From NCBI GenBank assembly GCA_005881495.1, contig VBHI01000202.1, positions 1-37,210 on the forward strand: a stretch of DNA of 37,210 nt, given 5' to 3'. A program made the translations under genes and the position numbers. Positions 6,288 through 15,258 of the stretch are shown one piece after another. The notes beneath the pieces were generated by a model. It was not told the DNA's origin and ran no database searches. It was given only the letters and a program-made list of their open reading frames with translations. Positions within the stretch are counted from its first letter, which is position 1. Every line of letters starts with the position of its first letter. This stretch comes from Chloroflexota bacterium. Its GTDB lineage: Bacteria > Chloroflexota > Ktedonobacteria > Ktedonobacterales > Ktedonobacteraceae.

Positions 6288-9200
6288 ATGAGCGCCGACT
6301 TTGCACACCTACATGTCCATACCGAGTACTCGCTGCTGGACGGTTTTAGCCGCACGAAGAAACTTGTACAGCAAGCGAAAGCGTTGGGAATGCAGCACCT
6401 GGCGATTACCGATCATGGCGCGATGTACGGCGCGATAGAGTTTTATAAAGCATGCAAAGCGGGCGGTATAAACCCCATCATCGGCATCGAAGCCTATCTG
6501 ACCGAAGATATGCATGACCACTCCAAACGCTTCAGCAACGATTATCATCACCTGCTGCTCCTGGCGAAAAACAACACCGGCTATAATAACCTCTTGAAAT
6601 TGACCACTATTGCCCACACTGAGGGCTGGCATCTGCGACCGCGTATCGACAAAAAAGCCCTAGCGAAATATGCCGAGGGGCTGATTGTTACCTCTTCCTG
6701 TCTCTCCGGCGAGATTCCCAAAAAGCTGTTGAAAGAGCAGCAGGAAGAAGCTTATCAGATGGCCCGCTGGTACCAGGATGTCTTCGGACCAGAGAATTTC
6801 TATCTCGAAATTCAAGAGCACCACGGCATATTCGACGATGGGCAACCTTCGCCTCAGGGGCAACTCAATCAACTACTCTACCAGATGCACAAAGACCTGC
6901 ACATTCCAATGGTAGCAACCAACGACCTGCACTATGTCGATGCGCATGATGCAGGCTCGCATGATGTGTTACTCTGCGTTCAGACGGGTAAGCAGCTTGA
7001 TACCCCCAGGCGTATGCGGTTCGATAGCAAAGAATATTACCTCAAGAGTCCCGAGGAGATGGCACGTCTCTTTCCCGAACTGCCTGATGCCCTCAGCAAT
7101 AGTGTGCGCATCGCAGAACAGTGCAGCGTTGATCCACTCGCGTACAAAGCCAAATTACCGACCTATACCATTCCCCCAGAATATCATAACCAGGGCGAAT
7201 ACCTGTATGCGATCTGCCTGCAAGGCGTTAAAGAACGCTTCGGAGAGATGAGCGAAGCCATCCACAAACAGCTTGACTACGAGTTTAACATGATCGTGGA
7301 AAAAGGCTTCGCACCTTATTTTCTCATCGAATGGGACTTCGTGAACTATGCGCGCTCACAAGGAATACGATGTTCCGCGCGTGGTTCGGCTGCCGGAAGC
7401 CTGCTGGCCTATGTGCTGGGTATCACCAATGTTGACCCATTGCGCTATCAATTGCCCTTTGAACGCTTCTTCAACACTGAGCGTGCGGATATGCCTGATA
7501 TTGACATGGACTTTCCGGATGACCGGCGTGAGGAGGTGATCAACTACGTCTCTCGCAAGTATGGCTACGACAACGTGGCTCAAATGGTCACTTTCAACAC
7601 GATGGCTGCCAAGGCATCTGTCAAAGACGTGGCACGCGTCATGGGCCAACAGGATCTGGGTGACCGCATCACCCGTCTCATTCCAGTCGGCCCGAAAGTC
7701 ACGCTCCAGGGATCACTGGATTCTGTGAAGGAATTGAATAGCCTGTACCACGAAAGCACAGAAGCACAAGAAATTATCGACCAGGCATTGAAACTGGAAA
7801 GCTCGGTGCGCTCGACAGGAATCCACGCAGCCGGGGTGCTTATTGCCAATGAACCGCTTGATCGCTTTGTGCCACTCCAGTTACGAGATCCCAAGGACCC
7901 AAGCCAGGGACGAGTCACGCAATACGAGCAAGAGCACCTTGAAGAACTGGGCTTAATCAAGTTTGACTTTCTGGGCCTCTCCAACCTGACCATCCTGGAT
8001 AACGCCATCAAGTTCATTAAAGCCTCACGTAACGAGGATGTGATCCTGGAAAAAATTCCGTTAGACGAGGTACCGGACAATGATGAGCAGAATGCCAAAC
8101 GCCGGAAGGCTTTCGAACTAATGGCGAGCGGTGAGACAACGGGTATCTTCCAGCTTGAGGGCGCGAAGATGCGCGAATATATCAAGCAGCTCAAGCCAAC
8201 ACGTGTCGAGGACGTGATGGCTATGATTGCGCTTTACCGTCCCGGCCCGATGGATAGTATCCCCGACTTCATCGATGCCAAGCATCAACGCAAGAAAGTG
8301 ACCTATCTCGACCCACGCCTGGAAGAATGGCTGAATGAGTCCTATGGCGTGATCGTCTACCAGGACCAGGTGCTGTTCATCGCCGTTAACCTGGCGGACT
8401 TCTCCTGGGGTAAGGCCAATAAATTCCGCAAGGTTCTCAGTAAAAAGATCGTCCATGAAGTTGAAAGCTATAGAGGGGACTTCGTTCAAGGATGCATAAA
8501 AAATGGTGTGAAGCCCGAGGCAGCCGATGAACTTTTTACCTTGATTGAACCGTTCGGCGGCTACGGTTTCAATAAAGCGCACGCCGCCAGCTACGCTGTC
8601 GTTGCCTTCTACACGGCCTACCTCAAAGGCAATTATACAGCCGAGTTTATGGCGGCAACGATGACCACCGAAGCTGCGGATGCTAAGAAGATCGCCAATG
8701 CCATCGCCGAGTGCAAGCGCATGGGTGTCGAAGTACACGGGCCGGACGTGAATAAGAGCGACAGGGGCTTTACGGTAGAAAACGGGGGCGTGCGTTTCGG
8801 CCTGCTCGCGATCAAGGGCATTGGCGAGGGACCGATTGGCGAAATCGTACGTGCTCGTAGCGAAGGGGGATCCTTCAAGTCACTGGCAGACTTCTGTACG
8901 CGTGTCGATCCCAAATTTGTTGGCAAAGGAGCTATTGAGACGCTCATTAAAGTGGGCGCGATGGACTCGCTCGGCCCGCGCCACCAGTTGTTGGCATCTG
9001 TCGATACCGCCATGAAGTGGGGCAAGAACCAACGTATTTCACAGGAGCAGGGCTTGATGAGCCTCTTTGGTGATATGGAAGAGACGGAAAGCGCCTTCGA
9101 GTTCGCGCTCAAAACTGACATTGATGAGATCTCGCGCAAGCACTTGCTCGCCTGGGAAAAAGAACTCATTGGCGTCTATATTTCAAAACACCCCCTGACG

Positions 9201-9803
9201 TATCTCAGTGATCTCCTCAAGGACCGGGGGACTCAAACAACTGCTGAAATCACCGAAGAGCTGGACAAGCAGAAAGTAGTTGTGTGTGGAACCATCAAGG
9301 AGGCACGGCGCCTCACCACCAAAAAGGGCGACACTATGTGCGTGGTTCAACTAGAGGATATTTTTGGCTCTATCAGCGTAACGGTCTTCCCCAGGCTTTA
9401 CAAAGAAACGACGGAACTGTGGGTCGAGGACAAAGTCGTGATTGTACGTGGTGAAGTGCAGGTACGTCGCGACGAAGCGGGCATTCTGTGCGACAGCGTC
9501 GAACAGCTTCACGCGGTTGAGGAAGAGATGAACCGCAAGAAATATCATGTCTGGATAACGGTGCAACTGACCGGTCCAGATGAGAAGGCTGTCTCTGATG
9601 ATATGATACGCGTTTATGATATCTACAACTGTATTCGTGATAAACCCGGTCGCGATCTCTACGACATCTGGGTATGTAATGGTGAGTGGGAGGTGCTTTT
9701 GACGCCTGGTAACAATACCATGCACTACTCGGAAGAGGTGCATGAAAAGCTGAAAGCTGTCTTATTAGATAAGGGCATGGTCGAAGCAAAATTAATGGAA
9801 TAG
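6288..9803 (+). CDS. dnaE: DNA polymerase III alpha subunit DnaE
   Basis: The 1171-residue protein is the replicative polymerase of the DnaE type. The N-terminal PHP domain begins HLHVHTEYSLLDG. The palm carries PDIDMDF (residues 403-409, catalytic Asp404 and Asp406) and the third acidic residue Asp560 in KFDFLGLSNL. An OB-fold domain is seen around residues 996-1075, followed by a C-terminal region. There is no proofreading exonuclease domain, so it is not PolC. The ATG at 6288 is chosen because GGAGGGG lies 5 nt upstream and the PHP motif follows at once; a TTG 63 nt upstream is within the -35 box. It is divergent from the purine operon and contains no palindromic repeat. Confidence 0.97.
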   Translation: MSADFAHLHVHTEYSLLDGFSRTKKLVQQAKALGMQHLAITDHGAMYGAIEFYKACKAGGINPIIGIEAYLTEDMHDHSKRFSNDYHHLLLLAKNNTGYNNLLKLTTIAHTEGWHLRPRIDKKALAKYAEGLIVTSSCLSGEIPKKLLKEQQEEAYQMARWYQDVFGPENFYLEIQEHHGIFDDGQPSPQGQLNQLLYQMHKDLHIPMVATNDLHYVDAHDAGSHDVLLCVQTGKQLDTPRRMRFDSKEYYLKSPEEMARLFPELPDALSNSVRIAEQCSVDPLAYKAKLPTYTIPPEYHNQGEYLYAICLQGVKERFGEMSEAIHKQLDYEFNMIVEKGFAPYFLIEWDFVNYARSQGIRCSARGSAAGSLLAYVLGITNVDPLRYQLPFERFFNTERADMPDIDMDFPDDRREEVINYVSRKYGYDNVAQMVTFNTMAAKASVKDVARVMGQQDLGDRITRLIPVGPKVTLQGSLDSVKELNSLYHESTEAQEIIDQALKLESSVRSTGIHAAGVLIANEPLDRFVPLQLRDPKDPSQGRVTQYEQEHLEELGLIKFDFLGLSNLTILDNAIKFIKASRNEDVILEKIPLDEVPDNDEQNAKRRKAFELMASGETTGIFQLEGAKMREYIKQLKPTRVEDVMAMIALYRPGPMDSIPDFIDAKHQRKKVTYLDPRLEEWLNESYGVIVYQDQVLFIAVNLADFSWGKANKFRKVLSKKIVHEVESYRGDFVQGCIKNGVKPEAADELFTLIEPFGGYGFNKAHAASYAVVAFYTAYLKGNYTAEFMAATMTTEAADAKKIANAIAECKRMGVEVHGPDVNKSDRGFTVENGGVRFGLLAIKGIGEGPIGEIVRARSEGGSFKSLADFCTRVDPKFVGKGAIETLIKVGAMDSLGPRHQLLASVDTAMKWGKNQRISQEQGLMSLFGDMEETESAFEFALKTDIDEISRKHLLAWEKELIGVYISKHPLTYLSDLLKDRGTQTTAEITEELDKQKVVVCGTIKEARRLTTKKGDTMCVVQLEDIFGSISVTVFPRLYKETTELWVEDKVVIVRGEVQVRRDEAGILCDSVEQLHAVEEEMNRKKYHVWITVQLTGPDEKAVSDDMIRVYDIYNCIRDKPGRDLYDIWVCNGEWEVLLTPGNNTMHYSEEVHEKLKAVLLDKGMVEAKLME

Positions 9804-9818
9804 TGAATCTCTCTCACC

Positions 9819-9870
9819 TGGTCATAATACCGATGGATCGTTGCAATGCGCGCTACCGGTGTTATGACCA
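9819..9870. terminator. Large inverted repeat after dnaE, possible terminator
   Basis: Arms TGGTCATAATACCG (9819-9832) and CGGTGTTATGACCA (9857-9870) pair at 13 of 14 positions around a 24-nt loop. The repeat starts 16 nt after the dnaE stop. There is no clear T-run directly behind it, so classical intrinsic termination is uncertain. The rest of the gap to 10057 is AT-rich and shows nothing further. Confidence 0.5.
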
Positions 9871-10057
9871 ATCCAATGAAGCAACTCTTCCCAAATGAAA
9901 GGAATTGCGGTATCCTTACATTGATACATATATATGTTCTCTTGTTTTCTTATTCTGAAATAAAACTTCATTCGATTTTCATACGTAGGAATCATAAAAC
10001 GTGTTCTTCAATCTGGCGACAAAACAAAGCTTCTAAACTGAGAAAAGGCATAACATA

Positions 10058-11770
10058 GTGAGTTCTGAAAACAGGGGAACCTCGCCGATACATTCCGGCC
10101 AGGACAAGCGCGGACCGACCTCTTCTGAACAATGGGAAGAGTGGGAGATAGATGATGAGGATACACAACCACGACGAGCAATATCAGATCATGCTAGCCC
10201 CCCTCCTTCGACTATAAGCGGAGAAAAAGAAGCGCAACAACTTCCACTAGAACAACAGCAACCCGCCAATGAACAATTTATCCACCGCGAACATGTAACT
10301 GGCGCGCTCTCCGTATATCCATCAGAAGCGCCGCTATTTCGGCCCGCTGCTATTGTGCCTTACCCGCCTCAAGCACCTCAACAAAGTCCTGTATACCCTC
10401 CCCCACAGCAATGGCAGGGATACTCGCCACAGGGAAGTCCACCCCCCTATCAGAATCAATGGTACCCAGATTATCCCTCCTACGGGGTGCATCCTGCCTA
10501 TAATGGTTATCCTCAATATGTCTGGCACCCGCCACAACCAAAACAAGATGGCTATCGTCTCGCTGTCGTTATTATCTCCCTGGTAGCCTCTATCCTGGTG
10601 TTGTTAGCTGGATTGGCCTGTATACTCATACTTTCGCTGTTCATCATCAGCACTGCTGCCAATCCAGAAAGCAGTGCAAGAAGTGGCGGGATGTACTTCA
10701 GTGGACTCATGACGCTTATCGCTTTCGCCATCGCGGGCTTAGTCGGCGGCGGATGTAGTCTGTATCATAGTATCCGTGGCCTCCTCAACAAGCGTTCAGC
10801 CAGTTTCAAACTGCCCTGGTTCTGGATATTTATTATCCTTTACCTGCTCGTGCTAGGTATTGGCTATGCGTTACTGGCAAACGGACAGGAAGTAGCTTTA
10901 CCTGCACTAACCATTTTCCTGATTATCCTGGCTGCCATTTTCCCCGCGCTTACCCTGCTTGCACTTGGTGTGCGACGCCTGCGTTACCCGCAATGGACAA
11001 CCACATGGCGGCGCTTTACGCTGGCTTTGACGAGTGGAGCCACATTGAGCATTGGCCTGGCACTGGGCCTCGAGTTAGGTTTACTGTTCTTGATCGTGCG
11101 TGGTCCAGGTGCAGCCAGCGCCTTACAATGCATAAATAATCCTGATTTACCAGGCTGTAGCACGTTCACAACCTTTCATCTTATCTTTCTGATTGTGGCA
11201 ATCGTTGGGCCAATGGTAGAGGAAACTATCAAGCCGTTAGCAGTAGTACTGTATATCGGGCGAATGCGTAGCGCCTCAGAAACGTTTCTGTTGGGCATGG
11301 CCTGCGGTATCGGCTTTGCTCTAGTCGAAACGGTAGGATATATTGGTTCAGGCTACCACGACTGGCTAGCTGTTGCAATTGAGCGTACCGGGGCCGGTCT
11401 TCTACATGGAGTTGGGGCTGGTATGGTTGCTTTGGGGTGGTATTTTCTTGTGCATGCTGAAAAGTATCGCGTTCTCATAGCTGTGGGATTCTGGTCTTAC
11501 GCTGTTTTACAGCATGTTGTCTGGAATGCCACAGCAGTTTTGGGGCTGCTGCCTGGTCCAATAGGCTCTACCATAAATAGCTGGAATTTGAATCTTGGTT
11601 TTGTCACTCTCCCCTTTGTTGAGGTACTCAATATTATTGAAGCAATTCTGATCCTGCTGTTTTTCTTCTATATAACCGGAAGATTACGGAAAATGACACC
11701 CTCCCCACCGTCCACAGGTAAGGGAAGCAAGGTATCATCTCAAGAGACACAATTGGCCGTCCGCGTATAA
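10058..11770 (+). CDS. PrsW-like intramembrane protease with a Pro/Gln-rich cytoplasmic N-terminus
   Basis: The 570-residue protein has a soluble N-terminus of about 165 residues rich in Pro, Gln, Tyr and acidic residues, followed by about ten hydrophobic segments. The core carries EETIK (Glu388, Glu389, Lys392), then a segment ending FALVETVGYI, and LLHGVGAGMVALGW with a histidine. This pattern fits the PrsW family of polytopic proteases, which cut membrane anti-sigma factors in Bacillus. The substrate here is unknown. The start is GTG at 10058 with only a weak upstream AGAAAAGG; no in-frame ATG lies within the first 200 codons. It sits between dnaE and a membrane kinase, which hints at a surface-signalling role (inference). 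Confidence 0.75.
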   Translation: MSSENRGTSPIHSGQDKRGPTSSEQWEEWEIDDEDTQPRRAISDHASPPPSTISGEKEAQQLPLEQQQPANEQFIHREHVTGALSVYPSEAPLFRPAAIVPYPPQAPQQSPVYPPPQQWQGYSPQGSPPPYQNQWYPDYPSYGVHPAYNGYPQYVWHPPQPKQDGYRLAVVIISLVASILVLLAGLACILILSLFIISTAANPESSARSGGMYFSGLMTLIAFAIAGLVGGGCSLYHSIRGLLNKRSASFKLPWFWIFIILYLLVLGIGYALLANGQEVALPALTIFLIILAAIFPALTLLALGVRRLRYPQWTTTWRRFTLALTSGATLSIGLALGLELGLLFLIVRGPGAASALQCINNPDLPGCSTFTTFHLIFLIVAIVGPMVEETIKPLAVVLYIGRMRSASETFLLGMACGIGFALVETVGYIGSGYHDWLAVAIERTGAGLLHGVGAGMVALGWYFLVHAEKYRVLIAVGFWSYAVLQHVVWNATAVLGLLPGPIGSTINSWNLNLGFVTLPFVEVLNIIEAILILLFFFYITGRLRKMTPSPPSTGKGSKVSSQETQLAVRV

Positions 11771-11959
11771 AGGGAGAAAGGGGTGTGACAATGTTCATTG
11801 CATCCCTGTATCCATCGGTGCTATACTGCACTTGATATGTTAGAGACCGTTATGTCAAGGTTTTGTTGTTCGGTTTCGCCCATCCCCTTAGAAAGCATAC
11901 ATACGCTGTTTTTGATATAGAGCGAGAGACATACGTCTCTATATGTAGAATACCCACTT

Positions 11960-14017
11960 ATGGCATCTGAAAACAAACCTATGAGAGAGCCACAAGGTTC
12001 TAATAAAGATCGACTAAGTCCCCAGGGACAGAGTAAGTTTCGTTTTGGAAACTATGACCTGATCCGTCGTATTGACGTTGGTGGAATGGGAGAGGTATAC
12101 CTGGCTCACCAACGCACAGCATTTGACCGCGAAGTAGCCATCAAGATTATCCGCTCCGACCTGGTGCATGATACCGCGGCACGTAAGCGCTTCCTGCGTG
12201 AAGCAGAAGTGAATGCCCATCTCAAGCATGAACATATATTGCCGCTGTTCGAATTCGGGGAAGAACAGGGGCGGCTTTTCCTCGTTACCCCCTATATCGC
12301 GGGTGGGACGCTTTCACGGCGTCTAGAGGCTGGCCCTCTAGCGCTAGCCGAGGTATACCAGCTCTTTACTGCATTGGTTAAAGCGGTGGCCTATATGCAC
12401 CGACGGGGAGTTATTCATCGTGACCTCAAACCCAACAATATTCTGCTCGATAAAGAGGGGAATACGGGCGAGGTTTATGTGCGCCTCATCGACTTCGGCA
12501 TTGCTAGTATCCAGGGAATGGAGGCCAGTCCACCTTTGACCACGGCAGGGACGGAGATAGGTACCGCCGCCTATATGGCTCCTGAGCGCCTCTCTGGCAT
12601 TGCCGCTCTAAGTAACGACATCTATTCACTCGGTATCATTCTTTATCAAATGTTGACGGGACAATTGCCTTCAGCAGAACAGCGTGTCACGCTACCACAA
12701 CCACTAGAATATGTGGTCAATCATTGTATTGCTCCGCTTCCCGCAGACCGTTTTGCGACAGTCGAGGATGTACTCAATGCCTTTGAGTACGCTTATCAAT
12801 ACCTTAACGCATCATCTCCTCAGAAAATGTCATCATCCACACCGGTATCTATACCTGTTCAGGGCAAAGACAGTACGGCCAGTGAAGCAAATTCAATACA
12901 ACCTATTAGAAATTATCAGCAGGTCAGAACACCGCGCCATTCTGACGGGTCTCCGCAACAGTTAAACGGGTTTTATCAAGAGGATTATGCATCAACTACC
13001 GTCAATTTTGACATTTCAAACGTAAAGGATAGACAGTATGCACCATCCTCACTTGCTCCAGGCAAACCTCCACGCGCTCAAAAATCGCGCAGAAATCCCA
13101 TTTTTGCTATTGTGACACTGCTGGTCGTTTTTCTGCTCCTGGCCGCTGCTAGTCTTTTCTTCTATACAGAAATCCAACCAACCCTGGTTGTTAAGGCTAA
13201 CGTGAATTTCGGCCCGCAGGTACGGCTTGTTAAGCGGGTCTTCCACATAAAAGGGAGTGTTACGCAACAAAACATTGATGTAAACACTGCTACTATTCCA
13301 GTAAAAACAATAAGCGGTAGTAAAAATGGTTCCCTATCAGGACAAACCAGCGGACAGAAGTGCATTATCCCACCGCTCGTAGGGTGCCAACCGGTAGTCT
13401 CCCAATCCGATGTGGATAATCTCTCGTCACAGCTTAGACAGAGCCTGGATGAACAAATTTCAGGAGCCTTGCGGCAGCAGATACGCAATCAGAGCGGTAC
13501 TCGGGTTGGCACGATCCAATTTACGGATGCCGCCGCAACATCGAATCCTCCAGTAGGTGAAACTGGTACATCTGTCACTGTTACCATCAGTGGACAACAA
13601 GGCCAGGGGGCTTACATTGTACCCCATGATGCCCAGGACCTGGCTCGACTGCTATTACAGCAGGAGACCCAGAAACTGGGAGCAAATTATAACCTACTCA
13701 ATTCGTTGATCCAGATTGGTCAACCCGTGATCAAAGGAGTAAACAGCAACGGGGATATATTAATCGATATTGCTGCTGCCGGAGATGCAAGATACCAGTT
13801 TCCATCTACGCAACTCCAGGACATTCAAAATGCTATCAAGAGTATGAAAGAAAAAGACGCCGTTGCCTTTCTTAAAAGACAGCAAGGGGTTGATCCCACT
13901 ACTATTACTATTCACATCTCTACCGGTGCTACTATGCCGGGTGATCCACAGGATATCAAGCTCATTACGATCGCTCCTGTCAATTATCCTACCGTGCTCT
14001 TGCCCAAAGTAACCTGA
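11960..14017 (+). CDS. PknB-type serine/threonine protein kinase with one membrane span and an external domain
   Basis: The 685-residue protein has a Hanks-type kinase domain (about 31-290): glycine loop VGGMGEVYLA, Lys62 in VAIK, Glu81 in helix C, HRDLKPNN (Asp155), DFG (178-180) and APE (207-209). All catalytic residues are present. A Ser/Gln-rich linker leads to one membrane segment (~378-400) and an external domain of about 280 residues. That domain lacks PASTA repeats; it has beta-type sequence with a PVKTISGS...TSGQK stretch, distantly like secreted baseplate-J-like proteins (weak impression). The ligand is unknown. The ATG at 11960 lacks a clear ribosome site. The 189-nt gap upstream holds only a short 6-bp palindrome (11925-11940). 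Confidence 0.92.
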   Translation: MASENKPMREPQGSNKDRLSPQGQSKFRFGNYDLIRRIDVGGMGEVYLAHQRTAFDREVAIKIIRSDLVHDTAARKRFLREAEVNAHLKHEHILPLFEFGEEQGRLFLVTPYIAGGTLSRRLEAGPLALAEVYQLFTALVKAVAYMHRRGVIHRDLKPNNILLDKEGNTGEVYVRLIDFGIASIQGMEASPPLTTAGTEIGTAAYMAPERLSGIAALSNDIYSLGIILYQMLTGQLPSAEQRVTLPQPLEYVVNHCIAPLPADRFATVEDVLNAFEYAYQYLNASSPQKMSSSTPVSIPVQGKDSTASEANSIQPIRNYQQVRTPRHSDGSPQQLNGFYQEDYASTTVNFDISNVKDRQYAPSSLAPGKPPRAQKSRRNPIFAIVTLLVVFLLLAAASLFFYTEIQPTLVVKANVNFGPQVRLVKRVFHIKGSVTQQNIDVNTATIPVKTISGSKNGSLSGQTSGQKCIIPPLVGCQPVVSQSDVDNLSSQLRQSLDEQISGALRQQIRNQSGTRVGTIQFTDAAATSNPPVGETGTSVTVTISGQQGQGAYIVPHDAQDLARLLLQQETQKLGANYNLLNSLIQIGQPVIKGVNSNGDILIDIAAAGDARYQFPSTQLQDIQNAIKSMKEKDAVAFLKRQQGVDPTTITIHISTGATMPGDPQDIKLITIAPVNYPTVLLPKVT

Positions 14018-14053
14018 GGAAGTTATCTGGAAATGCGACACTGTAACGACGCC

Positions 14054-14112
14054 AGGTTGACCGCAAGGGTCAACCCTACTATACGCGGCGCGATGCTGCG
14101 CATCGCACGCGC
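14054..14112. repeat. Family B palindrome plus GC-rich partner module upstream of ecfT
   Basis: The core (14054-14079) has stem GGTTGACC/GGTCAACC with CTAC on the plus strand. The partner module follows and contains a perfect hairpin GCGATGC-TGC-GCATCGC. The same pair occurs at 5445-5503. It lies between the kinase stop and the ecfT ribosome site and may act as a processing or termination hairpin. Confidence 0.85.
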
Positions 14113-14133
14113 GGCTGATGGGAGCTATCAAAA

Positions 14134-15249
14134 ATGGGAAATTCACAAGGGACTGCGATCTCAGAGAGCGACGACGCAGATTATCCAGGGGGCGTCCCGC
14201 AAAACTTTTTGACTCCTCCACCGGGGCGGCGCTACGTGCGTTCATTTCTCTTCTCCAGACATGTGAATGCGCCATTCGCCAGGGTACACCTGGTCGCGCG
14301 TACTGTGCTCGTCCTCTGCTTATCGGGAGCATTACTGAGATCCATCAGCACTACACAACCTGACCTGGCGGGGGCAGCAATACTCTTCATGGGCGCGCTG
14401 CTTATTCTTGCTCTCAGCGGAGTACGTCCAGGAATTGCGCGCCTCTATTTCTTGCTCACACTACCAGCTTTGCTGGCGCTCTTCATTACATGGATCGTTT
14501 TCAACCCGGTACCTGGGAAAGTCACGCTGTTGCAATTTCCCATCTATGCAGGGCAACTCGTGATTGGCCTGGCTACATGGCAGGCGATCCTCGTCGTCAT
14601 AGTCGCGGCTTATTTTCTCTGGACACGTAAGCTTTTTCTCGGTATCATTGTAGGTATCGCGGTAGCTTTTGCCCTTGCGCACTGGATTCCCCTTCCTGCC
14701 TGGAACATTACACAGGTAGCATTCTTCCACCCACTGACACTTCTGGTAAGTGACCAGGGATTACTGATAGCTGTGACCAAAGTCATTGGCTATGCAGGTA
14801 TGATTATCGTGACTATTGCGCTCGTGATGACCGCTCGTGACGTCGAACTGATTGGAGCGCTCCGCCAGTTGCACTGTCCCCAGCCAGCGATCTTCTTCCT
14901 CAGCACTGTTTTTCGCTCACTTGACCTCGCCCTCTCCGACTATGAGATTATTCGCCAGGCGCAGCTTGCCCGCGCTATTGCGGTTCGACCGCGCAGCTTT
15001 TTCCGCCGTCTCAGAGATATAGCCAGTATCGCAGTGCCTCTCGTCGCTATCATGATTCGTCGTTCCAGTGAGATTGGTGATGCCTTGCTAGCGCGCGGTT
15101 ATACGCTGGGCCGACCCATGAAAGAATTCTATGAGAGTAGCCCCTGGCGGCTGGTTGATTGGGCTGTCCTCGTCTCAGGCTTTTTCTTATTGTACCTCGC
15201 TCTAGGGCCGCACCCTGATCTTACGACGCTGCTTTGGAAGGGTATATAG
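14134..15249 (+). CDS. ecfT: ECF transporter transmembrane component EcfT
   Basis: The 371-residue membrane protein resembles the T component of energy-coupling-factor vitamin/metal importers. Hydrophobic segments span about 50-240 and 340-360. Two Ala-Arg motifs in the cytoplasmic coupling helices are visible: AQLARAIA (~275) and ALLARGYTLGRP (~318), which dock onto the two ATPase domains. GGGAG lies 9 nt before the ATG. The next gene, the ATPase, starts 9 nt after the stop. No substrate-binding S component is present, so the cargo is unknown; such modules are often shared among unlinked S proteins. Confidence 0.87.
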   Translation: MGNSQGTAISESDDADYPGGVPQNFLTPPPGRRYVRSFLFSRHVNAPFARVHLVARTVLVLCLSGALLRSISTTQPDLAGAAILFMGALLILALSGVRPGIARLYFLLTLPALLALFITWIVFNPVPGKVTLLQFPIYAGQLVIGLATWQAILVVIVAAYFLWTRKLFLGIIVGIAVAFALAHWIPLPAWNITQVAFFHPLTLLVSDQGLLIAVTKVIGYAGMIIVTIALVMTARDVELIGALRQLHCPQPAIFFLSTVFRSLDLALSDYEIIRQAQLARAIAVRPRSFFRRLRDIASIAVPLVAIMIRRSSEIGDALLARGYTLGRPMKEFYESSPWRLVDWAVLVSGFFLLYLALGPHPDLTTLLWKGI

Positions 15250-15258
15250 GGAGCTTAT

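Noticed and set aside
11925..11940. Palindrome AGAGAC-ATAC-GTCTCT upstream of the kinase gene
   Set aside because: A single 6-bp stem without GTAG, repeat copies or a recognisable promoter; could be an operator but there is no support.
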